Shown: piece by piece, positions 1-10,779 of the stretch
Position numbering within the stretch: position 1 is the first letter of the stretch
Layout of the letters: each line of letters starts with the position of its first letter
Assembly: GCA_023053575.1 (NCBI GenBank)
Contig: JAKZAP010000018.1
Coordinates: 7,316,001-7,380,000 of the forward strand
DNA from: Branchinecta lynchi
Taxonomy: Eukaryota; Arthropoda; Branchiopoda; Anostraca; Branchinectidae
DNA: 64,000 nucleotides
Reading direction: 5' to 3'
Notes under the pieces: model-generated
The model's input: only the letters and a program-made list of their open reading frames with translations
What the model was told of the DNA's origin: nothing
The model's database searches: none
Translations under genes and position numbers: made by a program

Positions 1-480
1 AGGTATCATGGTACCTGTTACCACGGTAAATGGATCTGCAATTAGTCGTTTTTGCAATTATCGTGGTATCTGATATACGGTTGCTCTGCAAAAACGACAA
101 TTGCCGAAATTGCGCTTTTCGAGTCATCCCAAAAGAAAACCTGATATTCAGTCTCATCACTAAGTGCCAAACTTCTTTCCCACCAATTTGACAAAACTTG
201 ACGAAAGTGAGAAGACTTTTCAGATACCACGATCAGTAACAACGGTCGGGCCGTGGTATCTGAATATCAGATACCACGATAAATTGGCCAGATACCACAA
301 TAACTTTAAAAATGCCTTTTGACCATGGTCTCAGATACGACGACAACTGCAAAAACGCCTTTTAACCGTAGTATCAGATACCACGATAACTGCAAAACGA
401 CTTTAGACCCTGGTGTCATATACCATGGTATGTGCAAAAACGTAACTCATGGTATCTGCAAAAATGCAACTAATAGTAAG
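1..480. repeat. Degenerate minisatellite, ~60 bp unit
   Basis: Diverged copies of a phrase containing ATACCACGATAACTGCAAAA and TGGTATCAGATACC recur through the first 480 bases, often in alternating orientation, so short ATACCA/TGGTAT inverted pairs are common. No coding signal is visible. The array is cut by the left window edge, so its full size is unknown. Confidence 0.7.
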
Positions 481-1029
481 GTAAGCTGACCCAAGTATTA
501 CACCGACAGGAATGAGTTCGCATCCACCTTTTCTTTATTCTAGTTACTCCGGTTTTATCTTCCCCCTTTCAGGTAGATCTAGACGAGTCCCCAAGTTCCC
601 AATTATTTCCGGATACGCGATATTCCCGACGTCAAGAATTATTTTGCCAGGAGCAAGTGCCGTAGTCATGGAAACACATGCTTTTGAACCGCCTTCAGAA
701 CTCACTAATGAGCATCAAGAGCCTTTCTCGAAAGCCAAGCTACACAGAAAGACTCGAAAAATATTGATTTCTACAAAAGTAAAGCCGGTATATAAATAGT
801 CTATGTGAGGAAGAAGAATACAAGTGAACTGTTCGGCCATTATTGGAGACATTTTCAGGCCTTAAAACGAGGGAGGCAGGAGCCCTGTTCTGATTTTGTT
901 GTTCTTCTTTAAGACAGCAGCCCTCTTCTGGCGCATTTATTCTTCTTCTTCCTTGACAAATTTCGATGTTACCGACTTTCTCCGTACTCTGAATAAATTC
1001 ATGAAGCTCATTTGAAGAAGCATGACAAG
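481..1029. other. No recognised gene
   Basis: A 95-codon open frame (512-799, plus) has no recognisable domain and no convincing splice or promoter context; I do not call it a gene. No repeat from elsewhere in the window was recognised in this stretch. Confidence 0.4.
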
Positions 1030-1131
1030 TTAATTTTCTAGCTTGAGCGGCTTGAGCCTGAAGATGACCCTTGCAAAGAAGGGCCGAAATTGCACTCTAA
1101 TAAAATTGAGCTGACGTATCCGTTTAGCACG
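1030..1131 (+). repeat. Half of a fold-back repeat with a hammerhead-like core
   Basis: Contains CTGAAGA (1058-1064), a hairpin-forming GACCCTT...AAGGGCC and GAAA (1086-1089), followed by a short region ending in GAGCTGACGTATCCGTTT. The same order is seen near 7.9, 12.9 and 40.9 kb, and inverted near 6.65 and 50.0 kb. The matching left inverted arm was not seen here, so this looks like a truncated copy. Confidence 0.6.
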
Positions 1132-1508
1132 TCACCCACGGAAAGAATTTAGGATTCCCAGCGGCCTTAGAGCCGTCGGGTGTTCGAGCCTCTCGAAGTA
1201 TCAACAGGAAGGAAGTGAATGCAAGTGCAGTTTTGTCATACTATGTTATAGCCTACTTGGTGGAATGAAGAATTTAACCTGAAACGGAGAATAGTTTGTT
1301 GAAACCAGACACTATGCTATTTTGAGCCCTTCTCAGAATAAAGATTTGTTTATTTATTTATATTTTCGATACTAGCTGCAGACAACCCTGCCAGTTAGGC
1401 AGAAATCCGCTGACAACAGGCCAGATTCTTTTCTGGTCGGTATTCGGAAAAAGGTATGTATATATTATAGGCTCTTCCCGCAGCAGCTGCATTCCGTATT
1501 ATCCGTAG

Positions 1509-1712
1509 CAGGCCCGTACCCAGGAATTTATTTGGGGGGGGGGGTCGCCTTTCGGGTTTTTTTTTTGCCTGCGGGTCGGACAAAAAATTACAAAAAAGAC
1601 ATAGATCAGAGGGAAACGAGGAGGGAAAAGCCTATAAAATGGTTATTTTTGTATTTTTTTTTGGGGGGGGGGGAGGGGGGTCAACCCCCTTACCCCCCTG
1701 GATACGACCTTG
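1509..1712. mobile_element. 204 bp hAT-like MITE, copy 1
   Basis: Inverted ends CAGGCCCGTACCCAGG and CCTGGATACGACCTTG bound a 204 bp element. Flanking 8-mers ATCCGTAG (1501-1508) and ATTCGTAG (1713-1720) differ at one base, consistent with an aged 8 bp target duplication. The inside holds G-runs and a GTCGGACAAAAAA segment. A second copy of identical length lies at 46231-46434. Eight-bp duplications are typical of hAT elements; assignment to that superfamily is inference. Confidence 0.85.
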
Positions 1713-2264
1713 ATTCGTAGCCTACATTTTTCCTCTTCAGTTAGTTATTTTCATCACTGGCATGTTACTTCTAATACTTTGTTTCTTCTCTGTTAGCATC
1801 AATATCAACTGAACTATCGTTGGCATTTTTTGCAAGATTTTTTCGTCATCGATGTGTGCATTATCATTATTACTTGCGGCTACTTGATATGCTCAGGATG
1901 CACTCCAAGTCCTGTTTTCAAAACAGCATAATGCGGTTCCGGTAATGTTCGATTGATTCAGAAATTAGAGCTAATTGTTTCGTCACCATTGGTGATGTTA
2001 AGAGGGAAACACAGCTGTCCCTTTCTCGTGAATGTGAAGCATTGTCAGAATATTAAGGTGGCTGTTTAAAGGGCGGATTTTTTATAGGTTTCTCGACTAC
2101 ACATATTTATAAAAATTGAAACTACAGCAGCAATAAGTATTAATAACTATTAATAAGCAACGTTCTGTTTCGACAATACATTTAAAAATTTAACATTTGT
2201 TATGTTTTTTAAGATTTTACATGTTTTAACACTTTTGGACTCAGTTTGGTTACAAACTATCGGA
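1713..2264. other. No recognised gene
   Basis: AT-rich sequence with no open frame of interest, no splice-bounded exon and no repeat family I could match within the window. Confidence 0.5.
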
Positions 2265-2415
2265 GACCTGATGAATTGGCAAATGGCACATACATATCGT
2301 GTGCGGTACGAGAAAAGTTTCGTTCCCTTATTTGTGAAGTTTTTAACACAAGTCTTTAAACGACGTGACTCTAGTTTTAAACGTCGCAGTTTTTATCTGT
2401 GGTTAGTATAACCAA
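2265..2415 (+). pseudogene. Possible LINE C-terminal scrap
   Basis: The short open frame contains YRVRYEKSFVPLFVKF, which resembles DRYRKSFVPSFVEM at the end of the LINE fragment near 24.1 kb. That arrangement (aromatic, basic, SFVP) is a usual end of CR1/Jockey-group reverse-transcriptase ORFs. No RT catalytic motifs remain. A very small relic; the assignment rests on this one similarity. Confidence 0.35.
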
Positions 2416-2999
2416 ACTGTATGATGACGCGTGAATGCAATTGTATGTAGAGTATTTGACGAGAACAGGATCATTCGGAAGTTTTGTATTACCGTTAGAA
2501 TGTTCTTTGAAGAGTAAATGATTGACTGAAGTGAAGTAGAACAACTATACAGGAAACAACGTTACCATGCATATGATGATACTACATTACTACAGAGGTT
2601 AGAACACGAATAGGGATGTACCAGGGTGGTGCAGTTTAAATGTACTTCCGCACTGCTTATGTGGTTACTCGATCCACATTAGCTTACTTAAAGTTTAACG
2701 AATAGGTCTGAAATAGAGCAGTCTAGTTACTCACCACTATTAAGTTAAATTGCCTTGAAGACCCGATTAAAATGCGTTACTTCGCTGCTCCGCCATTCCT
2801 ATATTCGGTTTTCTTCTCATGAACTTTTTCGTTCGCATTTCTGGTACCTCTATGTGCTTGTACCTCTATGCTTGGAATATTCAGCGACTACAACGTCAAA
2901 CAATTGCCGAAAGAGAAATCGTTTTTGAATCTCATGCAGCATTTACAAGTAGAGGAAAACTTGAACGGAATCCGATCTTGGTGACAAGATTATGTTCAC

Positions 3000-3145
3000 A
3001 CGCAGAGGTATATTCAAATAATGTATACACCGGATATGTCAGTTACGATTCTTCATCAGCATTATTTCGGCCCTTCTCGGCAAGGGCCTGACGAGGACCC
3101 TTTCCTGAATTTAATTCTGAATTTAATAAAATTGAACTGAACTGA
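3000..3145. repeat. Fragment of fold-back/hammerhead-like repeat nested in copy A
   Basis: TATTCAAATAATGTATACA and ATTTCGGCCCTTCTCGGCAAGGG are shared with the left arm of the 40.7 kb fold-back element. The copy then switches to TGACGAGGACCC and ends in an AT-rich tail (GAATTTAATAAAATTGAACT) that also occurs near 61.56 kb. The switch point suggests a rearranged copy. Confidence 0.5.
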
Positions 3146-3274
3146 TCTAAAACTGAAAAATTGACCGGAGTTCCTTTCTATTCGACGGAGTTTCTTGTCT
3201 GTGTAAGCGCTACATCACTCAATAGCGGGCTTTCTTCAGAAGTGATCTTACAGGATTGGAGCACATATTTACTC

Positions 3275-3340
3275 TTTTATTTACTCCGCTTTTTCAAAAT
3301 GGCAGATTGCAAATAAATTACTTACTTAGTCATATTTACT
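3275..3340 (+). repeat. Retroposon 3' tail with CTTA repeats
   Basis: TTTACTCCGCTTTTTCAAAATGG, slightly diverged, is followed by GCAAATAAATTACTTACTTA. The same phrase occurs near 44.7 kb (plus) and 63.23-63.30 kb (minus). It reads as the 3' terminus of a 5'-truncated retroposon ending in a tetranucleotide repeat. Confidence 0.55.
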
Positions 3341-3557
3341 GAGCCTCGCTCCATTAGCCATTGGAATGGACACTGTTGTTGAAGTTCAAATTCTCCGCGG
3401 TGAGATGAATTTTGTCTTGTCTGGACAGCAGTGCATATTCTGAACCTCCCAACTATAGAGCCCAAGGTGAAAAAATAAAAATGACTTAGCAGAGTGAAAA
3501 TAGTTCAGTGTCCAGATCCAAGACACAAACATAAGCTGGCTTTTTAGTCAACTTTAA

Positions 3558-4445
3558 CGGACGTTTTTTTTGTAACATAGTATCATAACTATGTAAATTA
3601 GTCAACTTCACTTAAGCTTCAAAATCATTTACTATAAGAGAAAGAGCCTATTTGTTCAGACCAAAGTGTATTGTCTGCAAAAACTAAAAATTATGAAATT
3701 ATTAGAAATCATCTATTAGGCAGGTGAGTGACGACTAGTCAGTCATAGACCAGCCATAGCAGTTCCAAACTTAGATAAGCTAGCTTGAACTGTTCAGTTC
3801 CAAATTTTCAAGTACTCTGAAGAAAAGTATGCCTCCAAGACGAGCATAGCTCTATTCCAGTTGACTTTTCAGCGTGACAAGTTTATGTAAAGTGTGAGGT
3901 TACACCATACGGCAGACCACGCGTACAGTAAAAGTACGCTTATTTGATCAGTTAGTTAAACCTGAACAGTACAGTTGTGGGGTAAACTGTGGAATAAAGA
4001 TCCGAAATACCTATTTAGGTATTCATAGAGGCTCTTAATGACCTACTTTGGCTAACTGGCAGTTCACTTTAGTCACATCAAGTGCATGTTGAAAGTCTCA
4101 AACGTTCAAATAAGAATACATCTACTGTACCACTGTACCGTAGAAACTTGACGATAACCTAGCTTGCTCGTACCCGGCACTCTGTCTACCTAAGATTTCT
4201 GGTTTATCTTATGCTTGCTTCAACACACACAAAAAACTCGCAGACAATCCTACCGGAATATCCTGATCGCCTTTCGCACCACTGTACTAGAGGGTATACC
4301 TCGGGGTATTCGATGCAAACAGAAGCGCAATTTTGGGGTTGGCAGGCTGGTGTAAGGGGGACCATGCCTCATCGTGGATTTCAAAATGTTCCACGTCATG
4401 CTATTTTTCGTCGCTAAACAGCTCGCTAAATAGATTTCAATAGGC
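3558..4445. other. No recognised gene
   Basis: Overlapping open frames on both strands near 4211-4456 have low-complexity composition, no domain and no supporting splice sites. I see nothing definable here. Confidence 0.5.
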
Positions 4446-6352
4446 AACAAGACCAAAGGTGTCGATGGGATCCCAAAAATCTAATATTTGATTCAGAAAA
4501 TTGGGTCTTATCTTCGCCAGATCCAGTCTTCGCCAGGCTAATCATCAGAGAAAACCAAGTTCAGATATACCTCTATAAGCCATATCTATTTTGACGATAC
4601 TGACCAAGACTTCCTGCTTTACTTCTGCCAAGTTTCCGGTTTCGCCCGAATCCCGAGCGAACTACTAGTCCAGCAAAAAATGAAAATTCAGAAACGAATC
4701 CAGCGTATCTCCTTATCCCTATAAAGAACATCTAATCAACTTTAAATCTTTGACTTAGCAAAGAATTCTGGTTACAACCGGATTCCGGACTATTTATACG
4801 TCCGGGTAAAAACGATTGTCACATACAGACTCAGCCTCTCTTCTTACCCCGTGATCAGTCACCTAATCAAACTTTTGCTTAAAACAAAATTTTTCGGTTC
4901 TGACCGGATTCCGGGCGGACTAGTTGTTCGGCGAGAAAAAAGGGTTTACACCATCATGTTCAGCATGTCCTTCTACCCCCAAATCGAATATTAAAGCGTG
5001 TCCGAATCCAGTCGCCCAGGAAAATTTCGCAAAAAATTCTGCAATTAATGTCGCGAAAGTGTCCGAATTAGATAGTTTCATTTCTTCTGTAAAAAGTGGC
5101 GACTTTGATTTCAGCAGAAGAGAACAAAAACTTTGAGCAATACGGTAGTGAAAATCGGCCGAGGTTCCGCATAATTAGCAGTCGAAAATCGGCGCGTACT
5201 TTCTTCGCGACCACCGATGGGGCTTTATAAATCGTTTGAAATGTGATTTTTGATGACTCTGGGGACAGTAAGCAGTCCGCTGTTGGGAATTATGTCGAAC
5301 TCGAGGAGTTTCAGTTCAAATTCTTTCAGACAAGAGTGAATACAGCATTGTTTTTACATTAAGCTTTCTGGGATTGTGAGAAAAGGTAGAACTATTCTAA
5401 TTTATACTTCTGATCTATTTTTGCCTTATATTTATTTCGTTTGAAAAGGAATAATTTAAGTACATTTTCCTGTCATCCCACAGTGAAAAAAGTACCGTAT
5501 TATTTTTATTGATATTAATTCAAATGAATTTAATCTGTTTTTTTTTTAACTTCAAACAACCATCTGTAACTATTTGTTTTAGTGTTTTCAGGCCATTTTT
5601 GCCCTAGAAAACTTCTACTATTCATTTTACATATCGTCACTTCAGCGCGCCTTCCGCTTCTTCCTGAAAATTCCGCATAAAATGCTGCATCGTCGCAGCA
5701 TTTCTCGTGACATTTTCCGCGGTATTAATTGCACGTAAAATTTCACGAAAATTCTAGTCCGAAACCAAAACGTTACAAAAATTGCAGAGTTAATGTAGCA
5801 TTTTCTGTTCAAAAGTTGAATTCGGACACGCTCTAATCAACTTCAAATGAAACTTTTACTTTAACCAACTTTCCGGTTTTCGCCGGATTCCGGACGAACT
5901 ACTTGTTCGGCAACAAATTCTTTTCACCATTGTGTTCAACATATTCTCTTACCCATAAACCGAAGATTTAATCAATTTCAAATACAACTTTTACTTTTAA
6001 CCAACTTTCCGGGTCTTTGCCGGATTCCGGACGAACTACTTGTCCAGCGAGAAAATAGTTTTCATTATCGTGCTCAGAATGCCTTCTTAACCCATAATTG
6101 ACTATCAAATTAGCTGTTTAAAAATATTTTGTTTGTACCTTAATTTGAACCCCCTCCTCCACCTCCAAATGTAGGGCTACAGAGCCCATCTACGAAATTG
6201 ACCTTACCCTTGACCCAATAAATCCTCACACCAAGTTTCATCCAAATATCTCATTCCCTTCGAGAGTTATCGTGCTTACAGACGAACAGACAGATGGACA
6301 TTTTTGCGATGTCATAGGTATCCCTCTACTTACGTTTTGGGATCCCCAAAAC
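4446..6352 (-). mobile_element. M1 satellite-bearing element, copy 1
   Basis: In reverse orientation it begins at the right with TTTTGGGATCCC-type sequence and the phrase TAGGTATCCCTCTACTTACG. It then has a GACGAACAGACAGATGGACA microsatellite, a conserved head (GAGATATTTGGATGAAACTTGG), and a degenerate tandem array whose units carry CCGGATTCCGG and AACTTTTACTTTTAACAAA. It ends at the left in GATGGGATCCCAAAAATC preceded by ACAAGACCAAAGG. The array is interrupted by a separate element at 4995-5832. No protein is encoded. Confidence 0.85.
4995..5832. mobile_element. 838 bp element with short inverted ends nested in M1 copy 1
   Basis: Left end AGCGTGTCCGAATCCA and right end TGAATTCGGACACGCT are inverted matches. 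The M1 unit phrase AATCGAATAT...AATCAACTTCAAAT is split across the two sides, which defines the insertion. The inside is AT-rich with repeated TTTCGCGAAA-like words and no transposase. A clear target duplication was not found. Confidence 0.65.
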
Positions 6353-6614
6353 CAATGAATTTACTGAGGGGTTGCTCATTCCCAAAAACGATGTAGACAA
6401 AGTGGCGCGTGCCGAGCCGGTGCCGCGCCGAGGTGTACACCGGTGGCGCGGAGTGAGCAGCCCCTCGGAATTTACTTAAGCTAAATTCGAAAACTAGTTC
6501 AGATTTACCCCCAAAAGTAATTAAATTTTAAGTATATGTATTAAGCCTAGACCTGAGGTTCGCACATAAAAATGGTGCCCGCCCCCCCCCCACCCCTCTA
6601 AGGTGTACTGAATT

Positions 6615-6725
6615 ATATTTGACGGTGCAAAACGGATAAGTCAGCTACATTTATTAGAGCTATATTTCGGCCCTTCTTGGTAAGGGTCCTCTTCAGGATC
6701 AAGCCACTCAAGCTGGAAAATATGG
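6615..6725 (-). repeat. Left arm of fold-back family (hammerhead-like core on minus strand)
   Basis: ATTTGACGGTGCAAAACGG, CAGCT, ATTAGAGCTATATTTCGG, CCCTTCTTGGTAAGGG and TCCTCTTCAGGATCAAGCC follow in the family order. Read on the minus strand this gives CTGAAGA - stem - GAAA. No right arm lies within reach. Confidence 0.6.
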
Positions 6726-6963
6726 ACTGAATTATTGAAATGGTGCCACTGCATGCACACCGAGTGTCTTCGCTATGCTGTCAGTTACCCTAAGCCATCT
6801 CTCGCGTTCTCCCAGCAAGCATGAAATTTCCAGCGATATCAGATCCAACAAATTAAAAATTACACCCTGCTCTGCTACATAAATTACACAAGTTATGTCA
6901 CATGCTAATTAGGCCGTTTATCTTATTTTAGCCAACAGAAAAGACTTAGATTTCTCTATACAA

Positions 6964-7035
6964 GGTTCTATGGTGTAATGGTGAGCACTCTGGACTTTGA
7001 ATCCAGCGATCCGAGTTCGAGTCTCGGTAGAACCT
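6964..7035 (+). tRNA. tRNA-Gln(UUG)
   Basis: A 72-nt cloverleaf: acceptor GGTTCTA pairs with TAGAACC (7028-7034) and is followed by a U discriminator. The D-arm is GTGTAATGGTGAGCAC. The anticodon stem CTGGA/TCCAG encloses CTTTGAA, giving anticodon TTG, and the T-arm is CCGAG-TTCGAGT-CTCGG. Box A and box B promoter elements are intact and no intron is seen. Helices are fully paired, so it is probably functional. It decodes CAA in cytosolic translation. CCA is not encoded, as usual in eukaryotes. Confidence 0.95.
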
Positions 7036-7694
7036 TCACTTTTTGTATATAGCCGAATATTTTTTATTTTATTTTATCAGACAACTAACGAGCAATAGAA
7101 GTTGTAATGCCGACGAGACAGAAAAGGTCTTGACGGGTTCTTCGTTTGAAACCGAGGTTACCTTCACGGCAATTTTCAGGGTCAGGTAGCATCCAGTACT
7201 TCACTCGGTACTTCATTCAGAGAAAGTTTTTCGTACTAACAATACTGAATCAATTTTCCATCCGTCCCGAGATCTGTCAAAAGTAGAGCCGAGGGGTTGC
7301 CCACTCCTCGGCACCGGCAGGCACCGGGCACATGCTGTGCACCCAAAACCTGAGTGGGTAACCCCTCGAGTAGAGCCAGCAGAGTACGGTATGCTTTCGT
7401 CGTAGCTTAGCGGAAATTTAGGAAAGGGGAAGAATATCGCCAAGAAACCGTGCAGAAAATGATTTTAGGATATGTCTTGCAATGAATCTGATATTTTTAT
7501 TTCATTTTTCGGGAATGGCTCACATTTCTAGTGGTAAATATTTCAAGCGTAGAGGGACAAGCACATAGAGGTATCATGTAACGCATTTTAATCGGGTTTT
7601 CAGCAATATATATAAAACAAAAACAAAAAAGTGCAAGAAGTCTTTTTTACTTTGGCTTCTCAAATATTCCTTCAGCCCAAGCTGACTCCTAATC
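7036..7694. other. No recognised gene
   Basis: Near 7555-7605 a stretch (AAGCACATAGAGG, GTAACGCATTTTAATCGGG) matches the interior of the TTAA family in reverse, so a scrap of that element is present without ends. A pair of inverted words around 7285-7370 (GAGGGGTTGCCCACTC, GAGTGGGTAACCCCTC) forms a hairpin of unknown origin. No gene is seen. Confidence 0.5.
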
Positions 7695-7975
7695 ATATTC
7701 CGGAAAACGGATACGTCAGCTGAATCAAATCTAGCAGCAAAAACAGCAGTCGTGTCCAAGACGAAATCACAGCACCAATTGACTCCAAGCAATTCTCGCA
7801 AAGAAATTCATAGAATCAGATATTTAAGACTGCTAGAATCTTATTTGTTTTTCCACAAGTTGATTGTCCAGCTTAAGCTGCTTGAGCCTGAAGAGAACCC
7901 TTGCCAAGAAAGACCAAATCATACCACTAATTAAATTAAGCTCATAGCTGACATATCCGTTTTGCACTCAAATAT
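7695..7975 (+). mobile_element. Fold-back element with degraded hammerhead-like core
   Basis: The left arm GAAAACGGATACGTCAGCT is inverted relative to the right arm AGCTGACATATCCGTTTTGC. Between them lies CTGAAGAGAACCCTTGCC followed by AAAGACCAAATC: the first box is intact but the GAAA box has decayed to CAAA. The spacer is unique AT-rich DNA. Confidence 0.65.
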
Positions 7976-8164
7976 GTGTAGCATCTTAATTTGTCCTTCT
8001 GTTTATGAGAAGAAAAGATCATAAAGACCTATATGATATGATATGTTTATGATATTTATTGCAAAAAGCCAACTGGCCATAGCAACTACCACAAAAAAAT
8101 CACGTACAAGAAAAACAAAACAACAATAACAAAAAAGTGAAAATCCTAGATAGAGCTTAATAAC

Positions 8165-9360
8165 ACTTATATTAGATCCTCCTGATGCTTCGCTGCCAAC
8201 CGGACGAACACCGCCAAGTTTCTCATTACTGCGAAACACTTATCTCCAATCATATCTACTAACCCTTCCTCCCCTAAAGCACTCCTCCCAAACATTTCCT
8301 CCATTAGTCCCCCCAACTCACCCCATTCGCACATAAAATGTAACAGACTCTCATCAATTTCACCACACATAGGGCAAAAGTATGGGCCGGCACGTACCTT
8401 TTTTTCCCCTAAGTATTTTCTTTTTTCCCCGAGTGGTTTTTTACCCAGTAAACAAACTGGTGCCTCTAAAATTTTCGCATCCAAACCCGCCCTAAAATAT
8501 GGTTCCTCCCCCCACCCCTCTTTAGCTTTTGCATAGACTTTCAATGATTCAGACTGGTCCTTCATACATTGCCACGTTTGCACTTCTTGTTCACGCAGTA
8601 CTCTTTCTAACTCTTTTGACACTGACCCTAAACCTGCTGACAAACCTTTTCCTCCATTCCAAAACACAGACATTCCACATTCATCCGATATCGTCTTAAC
8701 TTGATGTGGCCAAGATTCTCTTGATTCGTTCTTGAGGGCCTCCATATGAGCTCCCTTCAAAGGGCGTACTCTTGGCAGTGTTAGTATATTCTCCCAGAAT
8801 CGGACCATTCTAATTAACCGTCTATTTCTTAGTGAATATAGACCAAGATCTCCCTTCACAACAATATTACTAAACGACTCTTTAAAGGACACCTGAACAA
8901 TGAAACCATACTTGAACACACCATAGAGAAGGCACAGACATGGCCACGGAGGGCATTCTTCTCCTGAGCGTGACGTTTTCAAAATAGGGATGTTCGTTTC
9001 TGGAGGTTTGCACATGCAGACTCCAAGACTAAACGCGCAATTCATTCAAATTTTGTGCAGCGCTGGCGCATATTATTGGAATTTCTTCTAGACATACGTT
9101 TGGCCTTAACTGGTTAACAAATTTTCCAGAAGAATGGTTGATCGGAGACATTTGTTCATTTCTAAAATTGATCGGTACTGAAATAAGGACAGATGCAAAA
9201 TGAAGCAAAAATCATAGCTTGGAAACACTATTTCGTATTTGTATTGGGTTTTCTGCAAGCAATGTTAACGGAAGTCGTACAGATTTTTATTTTGGATTAC
9301 CTCCATTTTTGGTGCTTTTACATACCCCCAAACTTCTGAAGCATAACGCATCGGGTAAAA
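8165..9360 (-). pseudogene. LINE C-terminal remnant with zinc knuckle
   Basis: The minus strand encodes the end of a non-LTR retrotransposon reverse transcriptase. RYASEVWGYV lies at about 9330-9350. GDLGLYSLRNRRLIRMVRFW follows at about 8800-8860. A terminal CPMCG...HFMC zinc knuckle (C-x2-C-x9-H-x3-C) sits at about 8310-8365. These are standard C-terminal landmarks of LINE polymerases; the polymerase palm, including the catalytic aspartates, is absent, so it is 5'-truncated. A TTAA-type element (8886 to about 9290) interrupts it, and the long 292-codon open frame across 8167-9045 is a chimera of that insert (about its first 57 residues) and LINE sequence. It is not a host gene. Confidence 0.8.
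8886..9290. mobile_element. TTAA-type element, partial, inside the LINE remnant
   Basis: AGGACACCTGAACAATGAAACC follows TTAA (8882-8885) and the interior matches 59342-59781 in reverse for about 400 bp (CTAGAAGAAATTCCAAT, TGCATGTGCAAACCTCC and others). The far inverted end is missing, so this copy is truncated at about 9290. It separates the YASEVWG segment of the LINE from the GDLG segment. Confidence 0.65.
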
Positions 9361-9425
9361 TTTTTGTTTGAAATACCAGAACAAATTACTACTAGTGTTG
9401 TTTTACTAGTTGTTGTTTCAGGGTT

Positions 9426-9584
9426 ACGCTGTAAAAAGTTTCGTCGAGAAATATTTAAAGTTAACTGCAGTATTTGCTACTGGATTAATGTTATCTCTAC
9501 TGAGATAAGATTAATCCGAATTACAGATAAGATTATCGTTTTAGAGCAAAAGCAAATACTGCAAGGTTTTTTTTTACAGTGTGC
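9426..9584. mobile_element. GATTAATC MITE, copy 1
   Basis: The ends ACGCTGTAAAAAG and TTTTTTACAGTGT are inverted. The inside shows repeated GATTAAT / ATTAATC and GATAAGATTA words and AGCAAATACTGCA near one end with GCAGTATTTGCT near the other. Related copies are at 13341-14027 (split) and 19171-19337. Non-coding. Confidence 0.7.
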
Positions 9585-10779
9585 TTCTTGTATGATAGAA
9601 AATCCTTCATAGGAAAATCAAACATTAGACCTTTACTTGTATTAATTGGAGGATTAGAGCAGATTAAGGGTTCCTTGATCCATGCAAATGAGGAAGAACA
9701 ACAAATTATGGGCCATTTCTATTTTTGTAGGCATATCTTGCATTCTGTCACGTCTGCATCCTACCGCCAGGAAATCAGAAGCTACATCTGAACATCAGAC
9801 AATTTGGTAGCGTATGACCGAAGCAGCACAGTGTTTCATGTTCACACAAACTAAGAACAGTAAGAACAATCGGTTCTAACAGGCAGAACAGACTGTCTCA
9901 TACTTGCTCGCCGTCTTTAGTACTCTCACGCTGCCTAGCGGACACCACGCGAGCGAGAATGTAAAGCGTTCTGAAACCATAGAGAGCTCTCCGTTCGCTA
10001 CTGGCAAAGCCCAACGATCGGGTTTTCGGAATATTACAGGTTTCTTATCGGAATAATCAAAACAATGCAGAACTGTACATGTTTAATTGCCCTAAGCCAG
10101 AGCAGAATAACACTAGCGAGTAGCGCCAAGACTTGACAAAATTGACACACACTCGAAAAGCAGCGATACTAGCACTACTAAAGATAGAGAATATCCCTAC
10201 TGAAACTCATTCAGTCATTCACCAACGCTAGCTCTGATAATTTCATATTCTGAACTATGCAAAAAAAATTATACAACCTCCATTGTTTCCTTGGTATGCG
10301 CAGACCGCACCTATGCTTTACGAGAAATTCTAAACCCGCAAGTTTAAATACCGCAAGCGTAGTTAGTGGCTCTACGAGTATGGCCCGTTTGCAAACCATG
10401 GAAAGCATAGGTCTCGACGTTACTCCCTAGTGTTATTTTGTCCTGCCCTAAGCCATGAATTGTCTGGTCTATCATCCTAATTACTGAACATCAAGCGTAT
10501 TTACATGGAGTCTATTTGATGAAACAGGCGGTTCTTCCGTATCTAAGGCTTAAGACAGAAAGTCGGGTTGTAGTCCCGCCGTAGTTTTGCAGCGTTTGGA
10601 GGAGAAGAATCGCACTTATATCTGCTCAAAAGCATTAGTGCTACATTCTAATGCGGGCAGTGCAGCTTCTTTATAAGCTTAGCATGATTTCTCACGGATA
10701 TTCTCCCCTTTAAAAGTTCTATTGGGTGTCCACTCGATGGCAGCTGCGACAAATTGTAGATGGTTATCTGTGAGCTGTC
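9585..10779. other. No recognised gene
   Basis: Several short open frames (for example 10211-10408, minus) have no domain or splice context. No repeat family from elsewhere was recognised. Confidence 0.45.

Larger units (their letters stand above)
2692..3553. mobile_element. TTAA-flanked (piggyBac-like) element, copy A
   Basis: Starts AGTTTAACGAATAG after TTAA (2688-2691) and ends AGTCAACT before TTAA (3554-3557). Its interior (for example the TACCTCTATGCTTGGAATATT stretch and the later TTTTGTCTTGTCTGGACAGC stretch) matches copy B at 18461-19458 in the same order. It carries inserts that copy B lacks: a fold-back fragment around 3000-3145 and a retroposon tail around 3275-3340. No transposase is present, so it is non-autonomous. 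Confidence 0.8.
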
